Of a DNA stretch of 64,000 nt, positions 55,916-64,000 are shown piece by piece. Each line of letters starts with the position of its first letter. Within the stretch, counting starts at the first letter, position 1. The translations under genes were made by a program, and so were the position numbers. Origin of the DNA: Lactiplantibacillus plantarum EGD-AQ4 (GTDB lineage: Bacteria > Bacillota > Bacilli > Lactobacillales > Lactobacillaceae); NCBI RefSeq assembly GCF_000463075.2, contig NZ_AVAQ01000001.1:124001-188000 (forward strand), given 5' to 3'. The notes beneath the pieces are model-generated. The model saw only the letters and a program-made list of their open reading frames with translations. It did no database searches and was not told where the DNA came from.

Positions 55916-56407
55916 TTATGATTCCGGTGTGTCGTGATAGACGAAGTGGCCGCTCTTGCCGCCATCTTTTTCGACGAGGTGGATGTCACTAATCAGCATG
56001 CCACGGTCGATCGCTTTGCACATGTCGTAGATGGTCAGTAAGGTCACTTGAACGGCGAGCAGTGCTTCGATTTCAACGCCGGTGACGTGTTTGGTCTTGA
56101 CGAGCACGTCGACGGTGATGGTATCGGTGTTGTTATCGCTAAAATGAATGTCGACGCCCGTCAGCGGAATCAGGTGGCACATGGGAATCAGATTGCTGGT
56201 CTGTTTAGCCGCCATGATACCTGCGACTTGGGCAACCGCGAGCACGTCACCTTTTTTGATTTGACTATCGTGAATCCGCTGAAGTGTTGCGGGATGCATC
56301 GAGATTTGACCGGTGGCAGTCGCAACGCGGTGAGTGACGGCCTTATCGGTGACGTCAACCATCTTCGCACGGTTTTGGTCGTTAAAATGTGTCAATGAAT
56401 CAGTCAT
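55916..56407 (-). CDS. moaC: Cyclic pyranopterin monophosphate synthase MoaC
   Basis: A 163-aa enzyme that converts the MoaA product to c[52 protein letters not shown] and [10 protein letters not shown] contain the expected active-site residues. It is in the moeB-mobA operon. Confidence 0.97.
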   Translation of the reverse strand: MTDSLTHFNDQNRAKMVDVTDKAVTHRVATATGQISMHPATLQRIHDSQIKKGDVLAVAQVAGIMAAKQTSNLIPMCHLIPLTGVDIHFSDNNTDTITVDVLVKTKHVTGVEIEALLAVQVTLLTIYDMCKAIDRGMLISDIHLVEKDGGKSGHFVYHDTPES

Positions 56408-56412
56408 AGCAA

Positions 56413-56916
56413 TCAGTCCTTCGTTTCCTTGAGATTAATGTCTGTTAAGTAATGTTGTTGGAACCAGTCACAGATGGCCGGCGCCCCAATCAGTGTTGCT
56501 TCCGGGTGGGCAGTTAAACTGGCGAACACTTGAATGTTCGTGCACGTGGCAAAATCGGTCACGTGATCATCTGGTCGTAGCAAGACCAACTTGGGGTAGT
56601 CAGCTTGTTTAAATCCTTCCAGTAAAATAACGTCGGTCGTTGCGGGTAACTTGGCAATCAAAGCGGTGACGGGCGGCATTTGCGGTGTCGTTTGATGATA
56701 AAACGTCCCGTTGGCTGACTGTAGCAGGACGGCTTGCGCGCCGGCGTCACTGAAACGTGCGGTATCAGTGCCTGGCACGTCCATACTGCTGGCATGGGCG
56801 TCGTGTTTGAGCACGCTCACGTTTAGCTGTTGCGCACTGAGTTGCCGGACTAGAGCCGTCGTAATCAGCGTTTTACCACTTTTTTTATAACCAATTATTT
56901 GAAAGGTAAGAGCCAT
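56413..56916 (-). CDS. mobB: Molybdopterin-guanine dinucleotide adapter MobB
   Basis: A 167-aa P-loop GTPase ([14 protein letters not shown]) that assists MobA. KHDAHAS and [19 protein letters not shown] fit the family. It overlaps moeA by 22 bases, starting just upstream of the moeA stop. Confidence 0.94.
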   Translation of the reverse strand: MALTFQIIGYKKSGKTLITTALVRQLSAQQLNVSVLKHDAHASSMDVPGTDTARFSDAGAQAVLLQSANGTFYHQTTPQMPPVTALIAKLPATTDVILLEGFKQADYPKLVLLRPDDHVTDFATCTNIQVFASLTAHPEATLIGAPAICDWFQQHYLTDINLKETKD

Positions 56917-58109
56917 GTTTCCACCTCGGCATTGAGCGCGATCGGCTGGTTACTGTGAGGAATCTTAATCAAGCAAGTTGTGGTTTGTAAGTTGCTGAGT
57001 GCGCCTGAACGGTCAGGACCATTCGGATAAGTGGCGTATTGGCCATTTTCAACGGTGTAAGTCGCGCGTAAGATGCGGTCAAAGCCGTTCGTCTTATGGT
57101 ACGGGGCGGCCAAGCGTGAAGTGACTTTTTGCAGGCGACTGGCTTGATGGACGAACCGCCGTAACAGTGGTTCGACATACAGGTAAAAACCAGTGTAGCA
57201 GGCGCCCGGATTACCAGATAGTGCCATGACGAGGGTCTTGTCTTGCACAAAAGCGGTCGTGACGCTGCCGGGGCGCTGTTTGATTTTATTGAATAACAAT
57301 TCGTCAGCTTGACGGGCCGTATCGCCGATGAAATCAAAGTCACCGACTGAAACGCCGCCGTCCGTGATGACGATATCATTTTCGGCGATGGCTTTTTGTA
57401 GCGAAGCTTGTAGTAAGTCGTTGTCGTCGACGAGTTGATCAACACTGGTGACGATCCCACCGTTTTCGCGTACGAGTTCAGGAATCAAAATGCCATTACT
57501 ATTGTAGATTTTGCCTTCTTGGACCGGTTCGTTGGCCGCCATCAATTCACTACCAGTCGTAATGACTGCGACGCGTGGTTGCCGATAGACAGAAACCCTT
57601 TGAACGCCGAGTGCCGTCAAACCAGCCAGTCCGCCGGGGTTCAATTCGGTGTCTTTTTCAATCAAAACGTCGCCGGCCTGATACTCTTCGCCGATTTCGG
57701 TAATGTTGCTGTGCTTTTCAGGGACCACGATGTTGATACGTTGGTCGTCAAGGTCGCGGGTCTTTTCAAGCATGACGACGACACCAGCGTCAACTGGGAC
57801 GTCTGCTCCCGTCATGATACGGACGGCTTCGTCTTGGCCCAGTGGTTGATGGAAGGTAGCACCGGCTGGGACGTTGCCGACCACTTTAAATTCATGTGGA
57901 TAGTCGTGGTCGTCAGCGTGGCGAATCGCAAAGCCGTCGACACCGGACCGCCGGAAATGCGGATAGGCGAAGGGTGCGGTCACCGTTTCAGCTAAGACGC
58001 GGTGATTAGCCTCAGCGACTGGGATCGTTTCGGTAACGGTTGGCAGTGCAACGTTGTTGATTTTAGCTTGGGCTTCAGTAATTGAAATCGGATATCTTCT
58101 AGTTAACAT
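56895..58109 (-). CDS. moeA: Molybdopterin molybdenumtransferase MoeA
   Basis: A 404-aa enzyme that inserts molybdate into adenylated molybdopterin. Motifs: RRSGVDGFAIRHAD, RIMTGADVPVDAGVVVMLE, AVITTGSEL, NSNGILIPELV, DGGVSVGDFDF and ALSGNPGACYTGFYLYVEPL. Normal length. In the minus operon between moaB and mobB. Confidence 0.97.
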   Translation of the reverse strand: MLTRRYPISITEAQAKINNVALPTVTETIPVAEANHRVLAETVTAPFAYPHFRRSGVDGFAIRHADDHDYPHEFKVVGNVPAGATFHQPLGQDEAVRIMTGADVPVDAGVVVMLEKTRDLDDQRINIVVPEKHSNITEIGEEYQAGDVLIEKDTELNPGGLAGLTALGVQRVSVYRQPRVAVITTGSELMAANEPVQEGKIYNSNGILIPELVRENGGIVTSVDQLVDDNDLLQASLQKAIAENDIVITDGGVSVGDFDFIGDTARQADELLFNKIKQRPGSVTTAFVQDKTLVMALSGNPGACYTGFYLYVEPLLRRFVHQASRLQKVTSRLAAPYHKTNGFDRILRATYTVENGQYATYPNGPDRSGALSNLQTTTCLIKIPHSNQPIALNAEVETWLLPFK

Positions 58110-58129
58110 AGCGATTACTCCTTGTTTCG

Positions 58130-58597
58130 TTATTTATGACGTTCATATAGTAAGTGTTCAAATTCAGGTAAGATCAATTGATCCAGGGCCGTGCGACAGG
58201 CATTGGTGGATCCTGGCAAGCAGTAGCAGAGTTGGTTGCGCACATTGAAACCAGCTTCGGCCTTGGAAGCTAGGGCCCGGGTGCCAATTTCTTCAAACGA
58301 CAGCTCCCGGAAGGCTTCACCAAAGCCCGGAATCATGGTGGGTAACAACGGCGTCAACGCGGCAATCGTCACGTCGCGCTGCGCGATACCAGTGCCGCCA
58401 TTCGTGACGATCAGGTCGGGTCCAAGTTGTTCAAAGGCCAGGAATTGTTGCTGAATGTCTACGATGTCATCAATGACGACCTGGCGCGCCATGACAGTGA
58501 CCCCATGGCTTTCGAGTTGTGAGGCAATTAATTGACCAGATTTATCCATTCGTAAGTCGCGGGTATCGCTGACGGTCAATATACAAGCACGAGTCAT
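58130..58597 (-). CDS. moaB: Molybdopterin adenylyltransferase MoaB
   Basis: A 155-aa MogA/MoaB protein that adenylates molybdopterin before MoeA. LTVSDTRDLRMDKSGQLI and IVTNGGTGIAQRDVT are diagnostic. It overlaps moeB by 4 bases (ATGA). Confidence 0.95.
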   Translation of the reverse strand: MTRACILTVSDTRDLRMDKSGQLIASQLESHGVTVMARQVVIDDIVDIQQQFLAFEQLGPDLIVTNGGTGIAQRDVTIAALTPLLPTMIPGFGEAFRELSFEEIGTRALASKAEAGFNVRNQLCYCLPGSTNACRTALDQLILPEFEHLLYERHK

Positions 58598-59628
58598 GAA
58601 ACGTTCACCTCCAGAAATGGGTTTAATTGGGTTTGTAACCGGTTGAATAATTGGGTTGCGGCTGTGATATCAGGTAGCCCATAGAGCAGGACTTTGCCGT
58701 TTTTAAAAATACTGACGGTCCGGTCTTCAGTGGTAAAACTGACGAAACTGGCGTGGGCGTTGACCGTTAACTGACGGTCGACGAGCCAGTCACTGATGGC
58801 TGCGAGCTGGGGCCGACTAGTCAAACGGCCCTGATAGGTTTCCGTCCCACAGAGGACTTGTATCTGATTTGGAATCGCGGACTCGTCCAAGTCCCAATCG
58901 GTGCGCTGACAAGTTGGACAGGCGGGGTTCTTACGTACGCGAAACGCTTGTTGTGACAACTGCCAATTATCGACCGTAGTGAGCTGGTCAAAGTTGACGG
59001 TGCTAGCATCAACTAAATAATGCAATGCCAGTGAAACTTGTAACCCGGCGATGATTGGGACGAGTGCCGTATTGACACCTAGCAAATCACAGTCAGTTTG
59101 CTGAAGTTCAGCGAGATTGGGGTAGACACAATTGAGGCAAGCGTGCTGACGGGCTCGAATCGGCATCACGCTGCCAAACGTCCCCGCACAGCTCGCAAAA
59201 ATATAATCAAAATTTTGCACGAGCGCGGCCCGATTCAATAAGATCCGTGCGCCATAGTTATCTAAACAATCGAGAACCAGGTCGAATGTCGTTTCCTCTA
59301 AAAGGTCACCAGATAGCGATGTAGGCATTGCCGTGATGTCAACCTGATGATTGATTGCCAATAAATGACGTTTTGCCACGTCAACTTTGAGGGCGCGCTG
59401 CTGCACATCGGCTTCCGTAAATAACGTTTGACGCTGAAGATTCGTCAGTGACACCGTATCTGGGTCAACCAGAATCAAGTGACCGACGCCAGAACGGACG
59501 AGCTGTTCAGCCGCATAGCTACCCAAGGCACCGACGCCAGCAATTAAGATGGTTGCCGCGCTGATCTTCGCCTGCCCAGCGGTACCAATGGCGGCTACGC
59601 GTTCTTGGCGGTCGTAACGATTTAGCAT
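58594..59628 (-). CDS. moeB: MoaD adenylyltransferase MoeB
   Basis: A 344-aa E1-like enzyme that adenylates the MoaD C terminus. ATP site GVGALGSYAAEQLVRSGVGH, DPDTVSLTNLQRQTLF; zinc pairs CLNC and CPTC. A C-terminal extension of about 90 residues (QVLCGTETYQGRL, VSIFKNGKVLLYGL) lies where longer homologs carry an extra domain. First gene of the minus Moco operon, divergent from narG. Confidence 0.94.
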   Translation of the reverse strand: MLNRYDRQERVAAIGTAGQAKISAATILIAGVGALGSYAAEQLVRSGVGHLILVDPDTVSLTNLQRQTLFTEADVQQRALKVDVAKRHLLAINHQVDITAMPTSLSGDLLEETTFDLVLDCLDNYGARILLNRAALVQNFDYIFASCAGTFGSVMPIRARQHACLNCVYPNLAELQQTDCDLLGVNTALVPIIAGLQVSLALHYLVDASTVNFDQLTTVDNWQLSQQAFRVRKNPACPTCQRTDWDLDESAIPNQIQVLCGTETYQGRLTSRPQLAAISDWLVDRQLTVNAHASFVSFTTEDRTVSIFKNGKVLLYGLPDITAATQLFNRLQTQLNPFLEVNVS

Positions 59629-59824
59629 GTGCTCATCTTCTTTCTACATATTGTGTGCATTGCTTTTTATGAATCATGATTTAGACGGCCAATTTTAATG
59701 GTAGTTAATCTTAAAATCAGACGACTAATTTCGTTCAGAAATCATGGGTGGTCAACCAGCATCTGTTCGGCGTTATTGACCGATAAGACTCATTTGAAAT
59801 TCAATGACTAAAACCAAAAAATAT

Positions 59825-59839
59825 AGGTGTTTCCCTAGT
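59825..59839 (-). promoter_or_regulatory. Candidate NreC operator facing moeB
   Basis: On the minus strand ACTAGGGAAACACCT, 12 of 15 positions like the narG motif ATTAGGGAAATGGCT. With the narG copy it forms an inverted pair in the shared promoter region. Confidence 0.4.
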
Positions 59840-59866
59840 CGAAGTATAACAAAACGCCTGCTACCA

Positions 59867-59886
59867 TAGATATTAGGGAAATGGCT
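59867..59886 (+). promoter_or_regulatory. Candidate NreC operator upstream of narG
   Basis: TAGATATTAGGGAAATGGCT, 47 bases before the narG GTG. Shared core with motifs before moaE and at 50.6 kb. The rest of the 59629-59932 gap holds no gene. Confidence 0.55.
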
Positions 59887-59932
59887 TACTTTTAATTCAA
59901 GCCGTTTACACGTGATAAAGGAGGTCTTATCG

Positions 59933-62900
59933 GTGAAGAAATCTCGGTTCTTTAAAAACGTCGAGAAGTTCAACGGCACGTTCACACAGCTGGAAGAAAA
60001 TAGCCGGCGCTGGGAACGACTCTACCGGGAACGTTGGTCGCATGATAAAGTGGTCCGCACGACTCACGGCGTCAACTGTACCGGTTCATGTAGCTGGAAT
60101 GTGTATGTTAAGCAAGGCATCATTACTTGGGAACATCAGGCAACGGATTATCCGGAATGTGGGGTGAACATGCCTGGATACGAACCACGGGGCTGTCCGC
60201 GGGGGGCTAGTTTTTCTTGGTATGAATATAGTCCGGTTCGGATCAAGTATCCTTATATTCGGGGCAAATTATGGCAATTATGGACGGATGCTAAAAAAAC
60301 GCACACTAATCCGTTAGACGCCTGGGCCAGCATTGTCGAAGACCCAGAAAAGACTAAGCTGTATAAGTCAGCACGTGGTCATGGCGGCATGGTGCGGGTT
60401 CATCGCCCAGAAGCACTCGAATTAATTTCGGCCATGTTACTTTACACCATTAAAACGTATGGTCCGGATCGGTTGGCTGGGTTTACACCAATTCCAGCGA
60501 TGTCGATGATCAGTTATGCCTCTGGCGCTCGTTTCATGTCACTACTCGGTGGTGAGATGCTCAGCTTCTATGACTGGTACGCGGACTTGCCACCGGCTTC
60601 CCCACAAATCTGGGGTGAACAAACCGATGTGCCTGAATCAGCGGATTGGTACAACAGTCAATACATTATGATGTGGGGCTCGAACGTCCCATTGACGCGG
60701 ACACCAGATGCCCATTTCATGACGGAAGCCCGTTATCACGGCGCTAAAATCGTGGCGGTCAGTCCAGATTATGCGGAAAACGTTAAGTTTGCGGATAACT
60801 GGCTGGCACCTAATCCGGGTTCTGACGCTGCTTTAGCACAAGGCATGACGCACGTGATTTTGCAAGAGTTCTACCAGAATCGCCAAACGCCTGAATTTTT
60901 GAATTATGCTAAACAATATACGGACTTGCCATTCATGGTCATGCTGAAACCGAGTGCGGCCAATGATAGCGATTACACCTCAGGCCGGTTCGTTCGAATC
61001 TCTGACTTACAAGGCAAGCAGTCAGCGGTGAATGCGGAATGGAAGCCCGTCGTGTTTGACCAGAACCAACAGCAAGTCGTCGTGCCAAATGGGACGATTG
61101 GGCAACGTTGGGAAGCTGGTCAACAGTGGAATTTGACGTTGAAGGATGCAGACGGCAACGACATTGACCCACAACTCACGATCAACGCCGAACAACAAGT
61201 CGTCATTGATTTTCCAACTTTCGATGCTGATGGCAATGGCGTCTTAAAACGCCACGTACCCGTCCAAACGGTCACTTTCGCGGATGGGCAACAACAGCTA
61301 GTCACGACCGTTTACGAATTAATGTTAGCTCAATATGGGATCGACCAAGGCACGCACGATGAATTGGCCGCTAGTGGCTATGACGATGTCAACAGTCGCT
61401 ACACGCCAGCTTGGCAAGAAACGGTCACCGGAGTCAAAGCCTCATTAGTTGTTCAAATCGCGCGCGAGTTTGCTCAAAACGCCTTAGACACTGGCGGTAA
61501 GACGATGGTCATCATGGGTGCTGGGATCAACCACTGGTTCAACTCCGATATGACGTATCGTTCGATCATCAATAACTTGATGTTGTGTGGTTGTGAAGGC
61601 GTCTCTGGTGGAGGCTGGGCGCACTATGTTGGTCAAGAAAAATTACGGCCACAAGAAGGCTGGAGTACGATTGCCTTTGCCAATGACTGGCAAGCAGGCG
61701 GTGCCCGGCAACAAAACGGGACCTCGTTCTTCTACTTTGCTTCTGACCAATGGAAATATGATGAACTCGACAATGCCGCACAGAAGTCACCGGTTACTGG
61801 ATCTGCGCACGCCTATGAACATGCAGCGGACTACAACCAGCTCGCGATTCGGCTCGGATGGCTACCCTCATATCCACAGTTTGATCGCAGTTCGCTGGCG
61901 TTTGCCAAGCAGTATGACTCGACCGATATCAATGAGATTTCCAAGCACGTGGTTGAAGAATTGAAATCAGGTCAGCTGCACTTTGCAGCGGAAGATCCAG
62001 ACGCTAATCAAAATCAACCAAAGGGCCTGTTTATCTGGCGTTCGAACCTCTTTACCTCTTCTGGTAAGGGGCAAGAATACTTTATGAAACACTTGTTAGG
62101 GGCTGAAAATGGCTTATTGGCGAAATCCAACAGTCGTTGTCAACCTGAAGAAATGGTGTGGAACGATGACACCATCACCGGTAAGCTCGATTTAGTCGTC
62201 GACATGGACTTCCGGATGGTTGCAACGCCGATGTATTCCGACGTGATTCTACCAGCGGCAACTTGGTACGAAAAAGCTGACTTGTCCTCGACGGATATGC
62301 ATCCGTTCATTCACCCGTTCAACGCAGCCATCAACCCAATGTGGGAATCCAAGAGTGACTGGCAACAGTTCAAGACGTTAGCCAAGACGTTCTCTGATAT
62401 GGCGAAGAAGTACTACCCAACGCCACAGTACGACTTGAAGACTCAACCACTCGGCCACGATTCCAAGGGCGAAATCAGCCAACCATTAGGTGAGATTCGT
62501 GATTGGAAGAAGGGTGAAATTGACGCGATCCCTGGTCAAACGATGCCAGCCTTGTCACTGATCAAACGGGACTACACCCAAGTTTATGACAAGTACATTG
62601 CGTTAGGACCAAATGCCCGCGGCAAAGTCGGTGGACTGGGCTTCAGTTATGATGTGTCACCAGAATATGATGAACTCAAGGATATTTTGGGCGAGTATGA
62701 CCGTGGTGTTAACGAAGGTTGTCCAAAGCTTGACCAAGACAAACGGGTCGTCGATGCCATCTTGCACCTGTCGAGTACGTCGAATGGTCACGTTGCCAAG
62801 AAGGCCTGGGCCAATGCTGAAACTGTTACTGGTCGGCCATTGAGTGATATCAGTGCCGGACGGACCGAAGAGCAGATGACGTTTAAGAGTATTACGGTGC

Positions 62901-63604
62901 AACCGGCAGAAGCCATTCCAACGCCAATCTTTACGTCGGCTAAGCATGACGGTGATCGCTACTCACCATTTACGGTCAACGTCGAACGGTTAGTGCCATT
63001 CCGGACTTTGACCGGGCGACAACAATTTTACCTAGACCATGAAATCTTCCAAGAATATGGTGAAAGTTTGGCCAACTATAAGCCGACCTTACCACCACAA
63101 GTCATGGCACCCGGGGATACGGATGTTGCCCCAGCTGACCATGAGCTGACATTGCGGTACATGACGCCGCATGGTAAGTGGAACATTCACACGATGTACT
63201 ACGATAATCTCGAAATGTTAACGTTGTTCCGGGGCGGTCCCAACGTCTGGTTAAGTCCAGTCGATGCCGATAAAGCCGGGATCAAGGATAACGACTGGCT
63301 GGAAATTTACAACCGTAACGGGGTCGTCACGGCCCGGGCCGTTGTTTCGCATCGGATGCCTGCTGGGACGATGTATATGTATCATGCACAAGATATGGAA
63401 ATTCAAGAACCGTTGTCGACCATTACCGGTAATCGGGGTGGGTCACACAACGCGCCAACCCAAATTCACGTCAAACCGACTCAGATGGTCGGGGGTTATG
63501 GTCAATTGAGCTACGGGTTCAACTACTACGGGCCAATCGGTAACCAACGGGACCTGTACGTGAACGTACGGAAGCTAAAGAAGGTGAACTGGAATGAAGA
63601 TTAA
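59933..63604 (+). CDS. narG: Respiratory nitrate reductase alpha subunit NarG
   Basis: A 1223-aa catalytic subunit binding bis-MGD and an FS0 cluster, reducing nitrate with electrons from NarH/NarI on the cytoplasmic side. HGVNCTGSCSWNVYVKQG supplies the His and Cys cluster ligands; NMPGYEPRGCPRGASFSW follows; MMWGSNVPLTRTPDAHFMTE and the C-terminal TITGNRGGSHNAPTQIHVKP region are typical. The start is GTG at 59933 with AAAGGAGG 8 bases upstream; a 7-residue longer frame includes the ribosome site and was rejected. It overlaps narH by 11 bases. Confidence 0.97.
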   Translation: MKKSRFFKNVEKFNGTFTQLEENSRRWERLYRERWSHDKVVRTTHGVNCTGSCSWNVYVKQGIITWEHQATDYPECGVNMPGYEPRGCPRGASFSWYEYSPVRIKYPYIRGKLWQLWTDAKKTHTNPLDAWASIVEDPEKTKLYKSARGHGGMVRVHRPEALELISAMLLYTIKTYGPDRLAGFTPIPAMSMISYASGARFMSLLGGEMLSFYDWYADLPPASPQIWGEQTDVPESADWYNSQYIMMWGSNVPLTRTPDAHFMTEARYHGAKIVAVSPDYAENVKFADNWLAPNPGSDAALAQGMTHVILQEFYQNRQTPEFLNYAKQYTDLPFMVMLKPSAANDSDYTSGRFVRISDLQGKQSAVNAEWKPVVFDQNQQQVVVPNGTIGQRWEAGQQWNLTLKDADGNDIDPQLTINAEQQVVIDFPTFDADGNGVLKRHVPVQTVTFADGQQQLVTTVYELMLAQYGIDQGTHDELAASGYDDVNSRYTPAWQETVTGVKASLVVQIAREFAQNALDTGGKTMVIMGAGINHWFNSDMTYRSIINNLMLCGCEGVSGGGWAHYVGQEKLRPQEGWSTIAFANDWQAGGARQQNGTSFFYFASDQWKYDELDNAAQKSPVTGSAHAYEHAADYNQLAIRLGWLPSYPQFDRSSLAFAKQYDSTDINEISKHVVEELKSGQLHFAAEDPDANQNQPKGLFIWRSNLFTSSGKGQEYFMKHLLGAENGLLAKSNSRCQPEEMVWNDDTITGKLDLVVDMDFRMVATPMYSDVILPAATWYEKADLSSTDMHPFIHPFNAAINPMWESKSDWQQFKTLAKTFSDMAKKYYPTPQYDLKTQPLGHDSKGEISQPLGEIRDWKKGEIDAIPGQTMPALSLIKRDYTQVYDKYIALGPNARGKVGGLGFSYDVSPEYDELKDILGEYDRGVNEGCPKLDQDKRVVDAILHLSSTSNGHVAKKAWANAETVTGRPLSDISAGRTEEQMTFKSITVQPAEAIPTPIFTSAKHDGDRYSPFTVNVERLVPFRTLTGRQQFYLDHEIFQEYGESLANYKPTLPPQVMAPGDTDVAPADHELTLRYMTPHGKWNIHTMYYDNLEMLTLFRGGPNVWLSPVDADKAGIKDNDWLEIYNRNGVVTARAVVSHRMPAGTMYMYHAQDMEIQEPLSTITGNRGGSHNAPTQIHVKPTQMVGGYGQLSYGFNYYGPIGNQRDLYVNVRKLKKVNWNED

Positions 63605-64000
63605 AGCACAAATTGGGATGGTCTTAAACCTCGATAAGTGTATTGGTTGCCATACGTGTTCGGTCACATGCAAAAATACTTGGACCAATCGGCCTGGGGC
63701 GGAATACATGTGGTTTAATAACGTCGAAACCAAACCAGGGGTCGGCTACCCGAAACGTTGGGAGGACGAAGACCACTATAAAGGTGGTTGGGAACTCAAC
63801 AGCAAGGGGAAACTTCAACTCCGGGCAGGAAATAAGGTCAATAAGATCGCGCTCGGAAAGATTTTCTATCAACCCGACATGCCAGAATTAGATGACTATT
63901 ACGAACCATGGACTTATGATTATCAAACCTTATTCGGTCCAGAAAAGTCGCATCAGCCGGTTGCACGGGCCCGTTCCCAAATTACCGGACTGAAGATGGA
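63594..64000 (+). CDS. narH: Nitrate reductase beta subunit NarH (partial, 3' end off window)
   Basis: The first about 135 residues of the Fe-S electron transfer subunit. The N-terminal ferredoxin motif CIGCHTCSVTCKNTW and the segment MWFNNVETKPGVGYPKRWED are characteristic. The ATG at 63594 lies inside the narG end. The frame stays open to the window edge; narJ and narI would be expected beyond. Confidence 0.96.
   Translation, partial: MKIKAQIGMVLNLDKCIGCHTCSVTCKNTWTNRPGAEYMWFNNVETKPGVGYPKRWEDEDHYKGGWELNSKGKLQLRAGNKVNKIALGKIFYQPDMPELDDYYEPWTYDYQTLFGPEKSHQPVARARSQITGLKM

Overview
The window looks like a chromosomal segment of Lactiplantibacillus plantarum or a close relative. I base this on recalled gene families and order (prsA, hit, ecsAB, ytmP-trmB, ytpR-sftA-murC, feoAB, suf, then a molybdenum cofactor/nitrate reductase island), strong AAGGAGG-type ribosome sites, moderate GC, and lactobacillus-style proteins. 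No database search was possible. No rRNA, tRNA, CRISPR array or intact insertion sequence was seen.

Layout. 0-1.8 kb: ribBA-ribH, the end of a riboflavin operon. 1.9-8.7 kb (minus): a four-gene envelope glycosylation module made of a GT2-GtrA protein, a PilZ-bearing cellulose-synthase-like GT2, and two paralogous polytopic proteins that resemble GT-C enzymes. 9.1-14.6 kb: a LysR regulator divergent from M20 peptidase, MFS transporter, N-acylamino-acid racemase-like enzyme and SGNH hydrolase. 14.7-17 kb: an EF-hand-like protein divergent from a Crp/Fnr regulator, then an ADP-ribosylglycohydrolase. 17-31 kb: housekeeping genes (prsA, a YtxH-like gene, hit, ecsAB, ytmP, trmB, ydbST, a PepSY-like gene, ytpR, sftA, murC). 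31-39 kb: feoAB with a small Cys-rich partner, divergent from sufCDSUB. 39-42.6 kb: a substrate-binding lipoprotein facing a FecCD permease/ATPase and a flavodoxin.

43.8-64 kb is a nitrate respiration island: moaE-moaD-moaA-narK, a DUF59 gene, an Rgg-like regulator, three poorly known genes, nreABC on the minus strand, the moeB-moaB-moeA-mobB-moaC-mobA operon, and divergent narG-narH. narH runs off the window end. Moco enzymes build the cofactor for NarG, NarK moves nitrate/nitrite, NreABC senses nitrate and oxygen, and the preceding Fe-S (suf, feo) and metal-uptake genes could supply metals.

The most unusual content is non-coding. Two gene-free stretches (42.6-43.8 and 53.4-55.1 kb) flank the moaE-nreA block and are built from a family of roughly 300-bp repeats in inverted arrangement. 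Their predicted folds are kept by paired (compensatory) changes between copies, which points to a selected RNA or DNA structure. A second observation is a 16-bp motif shared by the moaE, narG, moeB and 50.6-kb upstream regions, a candidate NreC operator. NreB keeps only one of the two CxxC pairs known from staphylococcal NreB.
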